The notes beneath the pieces are model-generated. The model was not told where the DNA came from. It worked only from the letters and a program-made list of their open reading frames with translations, and made no database searches. DNA of 17,608 nucleotides from Trichomonas tenax. Taxonomy: Eukaryota; Parabasalia; Trichomonadida; Trichomonadidae. Position numbers and translations under genes: made by a program. Where the stretch lies: contig JALKBU010001051.1 in assembly GCA_023091735.1 (NCBI GenBank), forward strand, positions 1-17,608, read 5' to 3'. Below, one piece after another: positions 1 to 7,403 of this stretch (position 1 is the stretch's first letter; the number at the start of each line of letters is the position of its first letter).

Positions 1-126
1 GCTGAAATCCAGGGACTCATCAGAATGAAGTTCGCCGATCCAGCCGACGGCAAAGAACAATGCATAGAGAACTTCCGTAAGCTTTACCAACAGATTGAGG
101 ACAAGTTCCGTACTTTCTCTGACTAA
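1..126 (+). CDS. C-terminal end of an unidentified protein (5' end outside window)
   Basis: Frame 1 is open from the first base to a TAA at 124-126, giving 41 residues that end in KFRTFSD. The stretch is charged and helix-like (for example IENFRKLYQQIEDKF) and uses many C-ending codons (atc, ttc, gcc, ggc, aac). In trichomonads such codon use is typical of well-expressed host genes and contrasts with the A+T-rich codons of the right half of the window. The stop runs straight into TAAA, the trichomonad poly(A) signal type. I do not recognise the family from this tail, so no function is assigned. It converges on the HEAT-repeat gene, whose stop lies about 90 bases away on the other strand. Confidence 0.75.
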   Translation, partial: AEIQGLIRMKFADPADGKEQCIENFRKLYQQIEDKFRTFSD

Positions 127-127
127 A
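124..127 (+). terminator. TAAA poly(A) signal overlapping the stop codon
   Basis: The stop TAA is followed by A, forming TAAA. In Trichomonas the poly(A) signal UAAA commonly includes the stop codon, so this fits a real gene end. It is assigned by motif and position only. Confidence 0.5.
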
Positions 128-218
128 TTACTTATCTTATCTCTTTTCCTAAACAACTACTCTGTTTTAAAATCAAAACAATCTTTTTAAATTCTATCTC
201 TATAAATAAATAAAAAAC

Positions 219-2627
219 TTACTCTTGTGCTTCTGGAAGCCGAATTGGAATCTCAAGAGCATTAGCAATAGAAACAGCAAGTTCCTTAATTTCTTCGCGT
301 GGTGAAAGATCGACAATGCTTTGAAGGAATTCTCCAAGTTTGGATTCTGCGAAAGCAGCCTTTGTGTTTTCCGCATTCATGCTGATAAGGCACTCGATTA
401 ACTTGAGTGTATCGATTGCAAGTCTTTCGCTGATTGATATTCTTGCAATGTTGAAGCGCAAGATTGCTAACGAAGCTCCTACAGTGTCTTCGTTTGGCGA
501 AATCTCGATGATTGTGATCATTGAGTCTGCTAAAGCAGCACCAAGTTCAGCCAGATTTTTATCATCCTGGATTATTGAGTCAATGACTTGGATTGCTGAG
601 AAGACAACGAAGACGAAGCGGTCAAAGAAAAGCATTGTTTGCTCCCTATGGGAATATTTGAAGAGTGCATTCATTGCATCCAATGCTTCAGGCTTTGATT
701 CTGGATCGCTATCAACAGATGATAATGTTTGGAGAAGGCGGGAACAAATGTTTGCAATATATCCTTCTAATGATACTTCTATCTTTGCGATATAAAGAGA
801 AATTGATGAAATAGCAGCAGATTGTCTTTCTCTTTCAGCGAATTCTCCTAAATAATTCATGATGCAGTTGAGTGCTGTTGGAAAAAGCATTGTTCCGCCT
901 TCAACAAACGCACATGCAGCCATACATGTAATTGATTCAGGAAGTTCGAAGGCAGTGTATCCACTTTGTGCAATCTTGAACAAAGGAACTGCAAATTCAC
1001 GTCCATTTGGATAAACATTCATCATACATTCCTTAGCGATTTGTATGGCAACACCTGCAAGTGCTTCATCTTTAGCATCAATTGCATTAGATGCCATAGC
1101 TGCAGCCTTTGCAAGATATGGACCAGACATTTGTGGATTTCCATATTTAGACAAAACAGCGAATGCAGCATTCAGTGAACCGACTGTTCCTCTGTCGAAG
1201 AGTGCAGCAAATGTTTCAGCATGTAACTGGAAAGATTCAAGTGCACAGAAAGCAAGAATAAGATCACTAGCAGCAGAATATATATCTGCACAATCACTAA
1301 GTGTAAAATTAAGAACTTCATCAGACAACTTATCAGCTAAACCATCATCCATTGTTTCTCTGACGATAGCAGTGAACAAATTGATGGCAGCAAGTTGCAC
1401 ACGCTTGTTCTCACAGTCGCAGAATTGAACAGCAACCCCCAAACAGTCAGCGAGGATATCAGGAGAAGCCTGAAGAGTCACAAGTTGTGCCATGATTCTT
1501 AATGAGACTTCGCAATTGATTTCATTGCTTTGAACTCCGTTTGAGCAGAACTCCCATAAAGCTGAAAGAGCTCCTTCAAGGATCTGCGGAGCTTGAAGAA
1601 GATTCAAAAGACACTCTAAAGCAGTATCGAAGTTCTCGTTTGAATTTGTTGTATCACAGTCTATTGTCAATGATTTCTCCATCAATGGTTCAAAGAGTGC
1701 CTGGAATTTTCCTGTGACAATGTTGAGGCAATCTCTCTCTTCTACTTCGATATCAGCAAGTCCGATCTCAGTGATAATGTCGATAGCAAGTCCACTGATA
1801 TCGCTGTCATCTGATGGAATCAAAGAAATGATGAAATCAATGAGCTGTGAGGCGATAGGAAGCCACGAATACCATTTCTCGCAAAGACTGAGCCAAAAAG
1901 TGAGTGATTTCACAACAAGATGTTCATTCTGTGTAAAGTTGATAAGTGCAGTAAGTAGGCGAACGAATTCTGGCTGCTGCGGTTTAAAAATTGTTTCGAA
2001 ATATTGCGTAATTTGAGTAAAAACTTCGATGCATGCATCAACAATTGCAACTGATGGTCCTGACTCCATAATCGGAAGTAGACCAATGACAACAGTTTGC
2101 ACTAACTCTGGTTCGTATTCTGAAATTGTGAAAAATTCTGCTAGTGTTTTCAGGCATGAAACGCGCACTTCTTCAGACAGTTCACCTGAAACAGCGGATT
2201 GCATTAACAAATCGAGTGGATTTTCTTGTACTTCTTGGCTAATTAACAGTGAACACGCTGACGCATATAAATTCTGTGAAATACTACGAATTGATGGATC
2301 ATCTGCTGAGAAAAGAACAGTAAGCTGCTTTATAAACTGAATGGAGAACTCTGGAGGAATAATCAAATGTTCTTTCGTCGTATCTCCATTTTTTACCACT
2401 TTAAGTGCTTTGATTGCGCTATGGAATGGACGTAGAAGTACCGTGAGTCCTGATTTTAATATAATCGGATTCTGATCTTGCTGAATAATTTGATATATGC
2501 CATTAACGAATCCCATTAAGTCATTAGACATAAAATCCTCAAAGTACTCTTGAATGTTCTTTAAAACTTTGTTATCTGGGGTCGTCAGCTCTGTTATTGC
2601 TTGATATAGTCGCTCGATTTCAGTCAT
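219..2627 (-). CDS. HEAT-repeat protein, importin-beta/karyopherin-like
   Basis: This is an 802-residue, almost wholly alpha-helical protein made of paired amphipathic helices about 40 residues apart, with no membrane segment. The first 60 residues (IERLYQAITEL, then NPIILKSGLTVLLRPF) resemble the first repeats of karyopherin-beta proteins, and the length is close to the roughly 860 residues of importin beta. Members of that family carry cargo through the nuclear pore with Ran. I do not see the acidic loop of classical importin beta, so it may be a divergent karyopherin or another HEAT scaffold. The ATG at 2627 is the first Met after an in-frame break; upstream bases contain TCATCAATG, only a weak match to the Inr consensus. 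The reading frame is intact, and codon use is host-like. The protein is acidic and rich in Ala, Ile and Leu. The HEAT fold is well supported; the karyopherin assignment is an inference. Confidence 0.75.
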   Translation of the reverse strand: MTEIERLYQAITELTTPDNKVLKNIQEYFEDFMSNDLMGFVNGIYQIIQQDQNPIILKSGLTVLLRPFHSAIKALKVVKNGDTTKEHLIIPPEFSIQFIKQLTVLFSADDPSIRSISQNLYASACSLLISQEVQENPLDLLMQSAVSGELSEEVRVSCLKTLAEFFTISEYEPELVQTVVIGLLPIMESGPSVAIVDACIEVFTQITQYFETIFKPQQPEFVRLLTALINFTQNEHLVVKSLTFWLSLCEKWYSWLPIASQLIDFIISLIPSDDSDISGLAIDIITEIGLADIEVEERDCLNIVTGKFQALFEPLMEKSLTIDCDTTNSNENFDTALECLLNLLQAPQILEGALSALWEFCSNGVQSNEINCEVSLRIMAQLVTLQASPDILADCLGVAVQFCDCENKRVQLAAINLFTAIVRETMDDGLADKLSDEVLNFTLSDCADIYSAASDLILAFCALESFQLHAETFAALFDRGTVGSLNAAFAVLSKYGNPQMSGPYLAKAAAMASNAIDAKDEALAGVAIQIAKECMMNVYPNGREFAVPLFKIAQSGYTAFELPESITCMAACAFVEGGTMLFPTALNCIMNYLGEFAERERQSAAISSISLYIAKIEVSLEGYIANICSRLLQTLSSVDSDPESKPEALDAMNALFKYSHREQTMLFFDRFVFVVFSAIQVIDSIIQDDKNLAELGAALADSMITIIEISPNEDTVGASLAILRFNIARISISERLAIDTLKLIECLISMNAENTKAAFAESKLGEFLQSIVDLSPREEIKELAVSIANALEIPIRLPEAQE

Positions 2628-2933
2628 TGATGATTTTGCCCGAAAATTTTACAAAACCAATACTTCGAATTTAGCATTTCTTATGACTATATTTCACTTT
2701 TTGCTAACAATATATGCCTTTATTTTCGAAATTTATGAGGGCTCAAACGTCAAAAGTCATTTTTAAGCTATAGTTATATTTGCAAATATATAATATATAA
2801 AGCACTGCACCATGCAATATCATCAATTTACAATTGTTGTTTTTTGACAATCAAAATTTACATGACAAAAATCCAAAAGTCTTTTAATTTTCAATACTGA
2901 ATTGTTATGAACAGTAACTGGATATAGCAAGGC
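2628..2933. other. Intergenic stretch, no gene seen
   Basis: This A+T-rich stretch lies between the start of the HEAT-repeat gene and the inverted-repeat element. It has no open frame with coding character, and no clear promoter motif was found for the - strand gene beyond the weak match next to its ATG. The 7-base word ACAGTAA at 2911-2917 recurs at 3821-3827 on the far side of the inverted-repeat element. Confidence 0.6.
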
Positions 2934-3183
2934 TGCTTTTAATATATATATCATATGTGTCATATAAAATTATAGATTATTGTGAAATTTTCACATTTTA
3001 GGCTGAATTTTAAAATCTCGTATCGAATATCTTACCGATGAAAAGCATTTGAACTCATACATATAACTTGCATCCAAATGGCTTGCATATCCTATATATA
3101 GCTATACAAATATTTGATTATTTATATATGATATCTGAGATTTGGGCAAAAAGCATGGTATTCGTCCAAAGTAAAACAATATT
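2934..3183 (+). repeat. Left arm of the 250-bp inverted repeat
   Basis: It pairs with 3572-3821. It includes GGACGAATACCAT-type sequence (reverse complement at 3158-3170) at its inner end and a run of alternating TA at its outer end. Confidence 0.9.
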
Positions 3184-3571
3184 TATATATGTTACATCTT
3201 CTTTATCTTATCACATGGTTTATAATTCATAAATATAAAATTTTTGAAATTATTCAACGTTTTCAAAAATTAGTTCATTTTCCAACTAAACCTATATAAC
3301 ACTTATCTATGTCTCATATATATTGACATATTACGTGCAATTTATGTTGTTCACTATATTGATGTAAGATGCAACTGCATTTACATAGTTTTTTTTTACT
3401 TCTAGCATATAAGTCTTTGATAAAATAGCATACATCGTTCTTACTTATCGGTAGTAATGCCATGATATGAAAAGCATTTATTTTTATGTATAGATCTATT
3501 GAATGTTTTTAAAAATCGAAATTTCGATAAAGTATTCATGCTCATATCAACAACACAATGTATAGTATGTT

Positions 3572-3821
3572 AATATTGTTTTTCTTTGGACGAATACCAT
3601 GCTTTTTGCCCAAATCTCAGATATCATATATAAATAATCAAATATTTGTATAGCTATATATAGGATATGCAAGCCATTTGGATGCAAGTTATATGTATGA
3701 GTTCAAATGCTTTTCATCGGTAAGATATTCGATACGAGATTTTAAAATTCAGCCTAAAATGTGAAAATTTCACAATAATCTATAATTTTATATGACACAT
3801 ATGATATATATATTAAAAGCA
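3572..3821 (-). repeat. Right arm of the 250-bp inverted repeat
   Basis: It is the reverse complement of 2934-3183 with one mismatch at 3583 (partner 3172). Arm lengths are equal, with no insertion or deletion. Confidence 0.9.
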
Positions 3822-4032
3822 CAGTAAAAGAGTTTTTTAAAAACCAAATAACCCTGAAATGTAAAGTGTCAGAATGACAAATGTCAAAACTTGGTTCGTG
3901 ATTCAATAGTGTTTCAATTGCAATAAATGAACACAATGACTCCAGTAATACAGTATATTTTATCTTAATAGATTATCCATTCGAAGGAAAATAATCTCTT
4001 GTTCCAATATTTTGGAATGTTGCATGTGTTGT

Positions 4033-4075
4033 CAAAAATTCTTACAAAAGTGACTCATTTTAGTCAGAATTTTTG
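4033..4075. promoter_or_regulatory. Hairpin upstream of DBR1 with an Inr motif in its loop
   Basis: CAAAAATTCT (4033-4042) pairs with AGAATTTTTG (4066-4075), and inside it GACT (4052-4055) pairs with AGTC (4062-4065). The loop CATTTT completes the Inr-like TCATTTT at 4055-4061, with the putative start site A at 4057, 22 bases before the ATG at 4079. Pairing and motif are read directly from the sequence; a role in transcription is an inference. Confidence 0.5.
4055..4061 (+). promoter_or_regulatory. Inr core promoter motif (TCATTTT) for DBR1 copy
   Basis: It matches the trichomonad initiator consensus TCA(+1)YWWW, with A+1 at 4057, 22 bases upstream of the ATG. That distance is within the usual range for short trichomonad 5' leaders. 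It supports 4079 as the original start codon. Confidence 0.55.
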
Positions 4076-4078
4076 TAA

Positions 4079-5200
4079 ATGAAAGTCCTAATATGTGGAT
4101 GCGTTCACGGATCTTGGGAACTTGTTGTCAAAAGGATAAACGAGGTTGTTGCAGGTGGGACTAAATTAGATCTCATCATTGTTGCAGGCGATCTCGAGTC
4201 ATTCAGAAAGGAGTAAGACATGAAGTCATACAAAATAGAAGGATCCATGGGAACATTCCATAAACTAGTCAATGGCGAGCTAAAGCTTCCTTGTCCGATG
4301 CTTGTTATAGGAGGAAACAATGAGGTTCGAAATATCTTGTATAAACTCCCATACGGCGGTTATATCACTCCTAAAATATACTACGCAGGAAGAGCTTCAC
4401 AAATATATTTTGGTGATTTGAAAATCGCATGTTTGAGTGATATCCATTCCTCTAATTACCATTTCCCACTTTTTGAGACATATCCTCTGAATAATGAACA
4501 TAAAAGATCAATATATCGCATCAGAGCGTTTTCAGTCTTTCAGCTGTATTGATTGCACGATAGCAATGTGCTTGTTACTCATGATTGGGCATCAGGAATT
4601 CCCACAAAATTTGGAAACCAATTTAAAGACAGTTATAAGCGTCGCAATCTTATGTATAGTGATAGACACCATTTCTTTGGATTGGATTCCTTGAATAAGT
4701 TACAACAAAAACTAAAGCCAAAGGAATGGTTTGCTGCACACCACCACTTCAAATTCCATGCACAGTTAGATAATTTCACACACTTCAATGCTGTTACTTC
4801 TGTTGAGAACAAGTATATACAAAAGCAAGATAAAAAGCGAGGAATTTACGATGAAAACCACCCATTAGATCAATATGAAAATTATAACTGGTGGGTCATC
4901 AAACCTTTCAATAAGAAACCCGGTAATTTCAAGATCGCAGGTGAGTGGATTGATATACTTCGTTCGACAAAGAAATTCATGGAAAATCCCGAATTGCTGA
5001 GAGATGAAGAAAAGTGGGATTCATTGTGGGCTGAGATTAACTCCAAACCACACGAAGCATTTCCAACAAAAATGGACATTCCTAAGTTGGGGAAGCTCCG
5101 AGATCAAACTGCTGAGATTTGCAGAATGTACGATATTTTTAATCCTTGCTTGTCAACCATTTTAAATACATTGACAATAATATTTCATTTATACAATTAA
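4079..5200 (+). pseudogene. DBR1: RNA lariat debranching enzyme (DBR1), copy with two in-frame stops
   Basis: DBR1 is a calcineurin-like phosphoesterase that cuts the 2'-5' bond of excised intron lariats in the nucleus. One frame runs from ATG 4079 to TAA 5198-5200 (373 codons plus stop) and carries the family motifs in order: GCVHG near residue 7, AGDLE near 36, GGNNE at 78-82, PYGGY just after it, VTHDW, and AAHHHFKF, then the C-terminal DBR1 domain. It is interrupted by TAA at 4214-4216 (codon 46) and TGA at 4550-4552 (codon 158), both in frame. There is no frameshift. The usual GGNHE motif reads GGNNE (codon AAT at 4319-4321 in place of a His codon), so a metal-site/catalytic His is lost. 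Taken together this looks like a recent pseudogene; sequencing error or readthrough are less likely alternatives. It converges on the glycosyltransferase-like gene with 56 bases between stops. Confidence 0.9.
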
Positions 5201-5201
5201 A
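5198..5201 (+). terminator. TAAA poly(A) signal overlapping DBR1 stop
   Basis: The terminal TAA is followed by A, giving the trichomonad-type poly(A) signal at the end of the debranching-enzyme copy. Its preservation fits recent decay of the gene. Confidence 0.45.
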
Positions 5202-5245
5202 AGGAAAGGAGTGAAAATATAAGTATTACTAAATAACAAAATAGT

Positions 5246-5249
5246 TTTA
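5246..5249 (-). terminator. TAAA poly(A) signal after glycosyltransferase-like gene
   Basis: On the - strand the stop TGA (5257-5259) is followed after seven bases by TAAA. It matches the expected signal by motif and distance only. It lies in the 56-base gap between the two convergent genes. Confidence 0.45.
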
Positions 5250-5256
5250 ATATTAT

Positions 5257-7011
5257 TCATACAAACATCTCTATTTTCAGTTTCTTGCTAAATTCTCCCC
5301 AATTCCTTTGTCTGACTCCGATGAGTTTCTTTGGAGAAACACCTTTGCAAACAGCTTGCTCAGTGATCTTTTTGATATTTGGGAATCCAATTCCGGAGAG
5401 AGATCTTTGCTCTACGAAGTTATAAGCCCCGAAAAACCTCTGTATTAATGTTTTCTCAGTCAGAACTGGAAATTCAATGACAAACGCAGCATCAACTTCT
5501 GAATACCAAGGGCCTTCCGCATATCCACCGATTGCTTCCCATACCTTGCGATGACAGCCTTGTAAAACTCCATGATTTTCCTTATGAGCACTGACTTCTT
5601 TCCATGGACTTGTCCAAGAGTATATCTGTTGCGTACCTCCTTGTGGCAGGAATTTTGTCAATGCTTGATCGTATGGGAAATAAATTGGTGTTATCTCTGT
5701 TCTTATTAAACTTATTGTACTGAACTCTCTACGCCTGACAGCATCAAGTAATGATATTGGAACTAAAACATCACTGCTTGCTGCAACAATGAACTGTCCA
5801 TTTGCTCTTCGAACGCCAACATTTCGCATCAAATATTCTGGATTTGTTTCTTCGCTCTTACTCTGATCAAATGGAACAATAATAACCTTAACATGCGGCT
5901 TAATGTACTGTCCTGGATAGATGACACCAATGCCTCTTGAATGAGTCAATAAAACAACAATAACTTCTAATGGTGTTGATGGATATCTTTTGAGATATGC
6001 ATCCAACCATCCAAGTTGCTTGTTAATGTTGTCTGTTGTCACATCGAGCTCATTCGCTACAAAAACAAGAGAGAGATAAGACTCTTCGGTCGCTGCAAAC
6101 TGACTTGAAGCAAAATCAACACCATCTTCGATGTCAGGATCGATTTTTCCGAGAACTTTGTTTCCATTCAAAGAAATATCGCATTTTGGATATTTAGCTG
6201 CGATTGTTTCAAAAAGCTTTTCTGTGCTTGTTCTTGCTGGAATCATTACTGCACGCGGATAGTCGTCAGTTTCACCAATAATATATGGTAAGAATTTTTC
6301 GACAAGATAATTTGCAGCTGATTTTGAACCGACCATTAATTCATTTGCATAATTGACTGATGGACTCTCATTCAGTTCGCATCGTGAAACAATGACATTT
6401 AACAAATCATTATGAAAGCTAAGATATTGAGGACCAATAATTTTCGGTGAATCTATTATAATTGTTTCTGGTATGCTGAAGTCTTTCGAGAAAGTGTATG
6501 TAGGGACCTTAAGACGCCTTATAAAAGCCAATAGGTAAGATGGATCATCCAGGTGCTCCAAACAGATAAAAATCAGTTTGTATTCAACTGACTTCAGTAC
6601 ATCATATGTAACCATTTGGTTTAAATCAAGATGAGTCCTTCCTTTAATTTCAACATACGGAATTTGTCTTTGTTTGAGCTCAGAAACAAGTGAAATGCCA
6701 ATGGATGTCATAGATCCAATGACCAGAACATGTTTTAGGATCGCCATTGAAGGTGGAATATTTAACATGCAAGATAAACGCGTATTATCTTCTCTATCCA
6801 CACAAAATATCGTATAGTTCATTCTCCTCGTGTATCTGGCATCCAAACACTCTGCAAAAAACGGTTCTGAGATTGTTTGATTTAAAATAGTCATGTAAAC
6901 ATAGGGAGCTGACGAAACAAGTATTGTGAGAATGATCAAATTGGCTATGAGTTTCTTTTTCTGTGACAATTTCAAAAGTGTTTTCGAACAATAAGAACTT
7001 CCAAAACACAT
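5257..7011 (-). CDS. Type II membrane protein: Rossmann-like domain plus GT-A glycosyltransferase-like domain
   Basis: The 584-residue protein begins with a short cytosolic basic stretch (QKKK near residue 17-20) and one membrane segment at about 21-43, the layout of Golgi/ER glycosyltransferases. Residues about 93-200 look like a Rossmann fold of the NAD-dependent epimerase/dehydratase type: HVLVIGSMTSIGISLVSEL at the first strand and turn, then a second strand ending in an acidic residue. The glycine-rich turn is GSMTSIG instead of GxxGxxG, so dinucleotide binding may be lost. Residues about 310-540 resemble family-2 / chondroitin-synthase-like transferases: RNVGVRRANGQFIVAASSDV near 396-415, and GCHRKVWEAIGGYAEGPWYS near 485-504, then EVD, like the galactosyltransferase C-terminal motif. 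A sugar-transfer role on secreted or surface glycans is inferred; donor and acceptor are unknown. The ATG at 7011 is chosen because it precedes the membrane anchor; no clear Inr lies before it. Confidence 0.75.
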   Translation of the reverse strand: MCFGSSYCSKTLLKLSQKKKLIANLIILTILVSSAPYVYMTILNQTISEPFFAECLDARYTRRMNYTIFCVDREDNTRLSCMLNIPPSMAILKHVLVIGSMTSIGISLVSELKQRQIPYVEIKGRTHLDLNQMVTYDVLKSVEYKLIFICLEHLDDPSYLLAFIRRLKVPTYTFSKDFSIPETIIIDSPKIIGPQYLSFHNDLLNVIVSRCELNESPSVNYANELMVGSKSAANYLVEKFLPYIIGETDDYPRAVMIPARTSTEKLFETIAAKYPKCDISLNGNKVLGKIDPDIEDGVDFASSQFAATEESYLSLVFVANELDVTTDNINKQLGWLDAYLKRYPSTPLEVIVVLLTHSRGIGVIYPGQYIKPHVKVIIVPFDQSKSEETNPEYLMRNVGVRRANGQFIVAASSDVLVPISLLDAVRRREFSTISLIRTEITPIYFPYDQALTKFLPQGGTQQIYSWTSPWKEVSAHKENHGVLQGCHRKVWEAIGGYAEGPWYSEVDAAFVIEFPVLTEKTLIQRFFGAYNFVEQRSLSGIGFPNIKKITEQAVCKGVSPKKLIGVRQRNWGEFSKKLKIEMFV

Positions 7012-7403
7012 TTTGAATCTATTTTTCCTCCCACTTTTTAGTTTTCTCGAACATATTTTTGATATTTTCTAATTACTTATAATAATTTTTATCAATTTTT
7101 AAACATAAATTAATATACAAAGCAAAATAGAACATAGATCATGTATTTTTAATCAGCGAATATCAGCGTATAAGCGAAAAAATTTCACTTTTGTGATCCA
7201 TGAGTTATTTAAAATTTCCAACAAAATGAAATCGATTTTTTTTGGATTTAAAGAGTAATCAATGAAGATATTTTATTTTTTAAAATATCATAACTCGAAG
7301 TTGAAAAATGAAAAAATTCAAATTGATTAATTTGAATAATTCTATTTTACTTCTTTTTGATTGTATCTTTATTGTTTTGTTTATTTAATTTTCATTTTTA
7401 TTA
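7012..7403. other. Divergent intergenic region with small palindromes
   Basis: This 392-base A+T-rich stretch separates the divergent glycosyltransferase-like and NXF-like genes. It contains small perfect inverted repeats, including GATATTTT/AAAATATC around 7267-7290 and TTCAAATT/AATTTGAA around 7317-7336, and the Inr at 7392. No open frame is convincing. It should hold both promoters. Confidence 0.55.
7392..7398 (+). promoter_or_regulatory. Inr core promoter motif (TCATTTT) for NXF-like gene
   Basis: It is a perfect match to TCA(+1)YWWW with A+1 at 7394, ten bases before the ATG at 7404. The position is typical for trichomonad genes and supports this start. Confidence 0.65.

Larger units (their letters stand above)
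2934..3821. mobile_element. 888-bp non-coding element with 250-bp inverted arms
   Basis: The left arm (2934-3183) and right arm (3572-3821) are reverse complements over 250 bases with no gap and a single difference (3172 against 3583), checked base by base. The outer ends read TGCTTTTAAT and ATTAAAAGCA. The central 388 bases contain no usable open frame. This is the layout of a non-autonomous terminal-inverted-repeat transposon (MITE-like) or of a transposon remnant. A 7-base word ACAGTAA is present at 2911-2917 and at 3821-3827, but the left copy is 16 bases outside the arm and the right copy shares one base with the arm, so it is not a clean target-site duplication. The family is not identified. 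The near-identity of the arms suggests recent insertion or arm-to-arm gene conversion. Confidence 0.85.

Noticed and set aside
340..2340. Several + strand open frames inside the HEAT-repeat gene (340-795, 1045-1428, 1714-2016, 2029-2340)
   Set aside because: They lie antisense to a well-supported 802-residue gene and show no start context or family features.
2934..3821. Long terminal repeat element, because the ends read TG...CA
   Set aside because: The arms are inverted, not direct, and the core has no coding capacity or primer-binding site; the TG/CA ends follow from the inverted symmetry.
3754..3936. 60-codon - strand frame crossing the right inverted-repeat arm
   Set aside because: It overlaps repeat DNA, has biased composition and no recognisable product; it is probably chance.
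4214..4552. Separate genes at 4220-4552 and 4553-5200
   Set aside because: Both lie in the same frame as the ATG at 4079 and together carry the ordered DBR1 motifs, so they are pieces of one interrupted gene; the second would need a TTG start.
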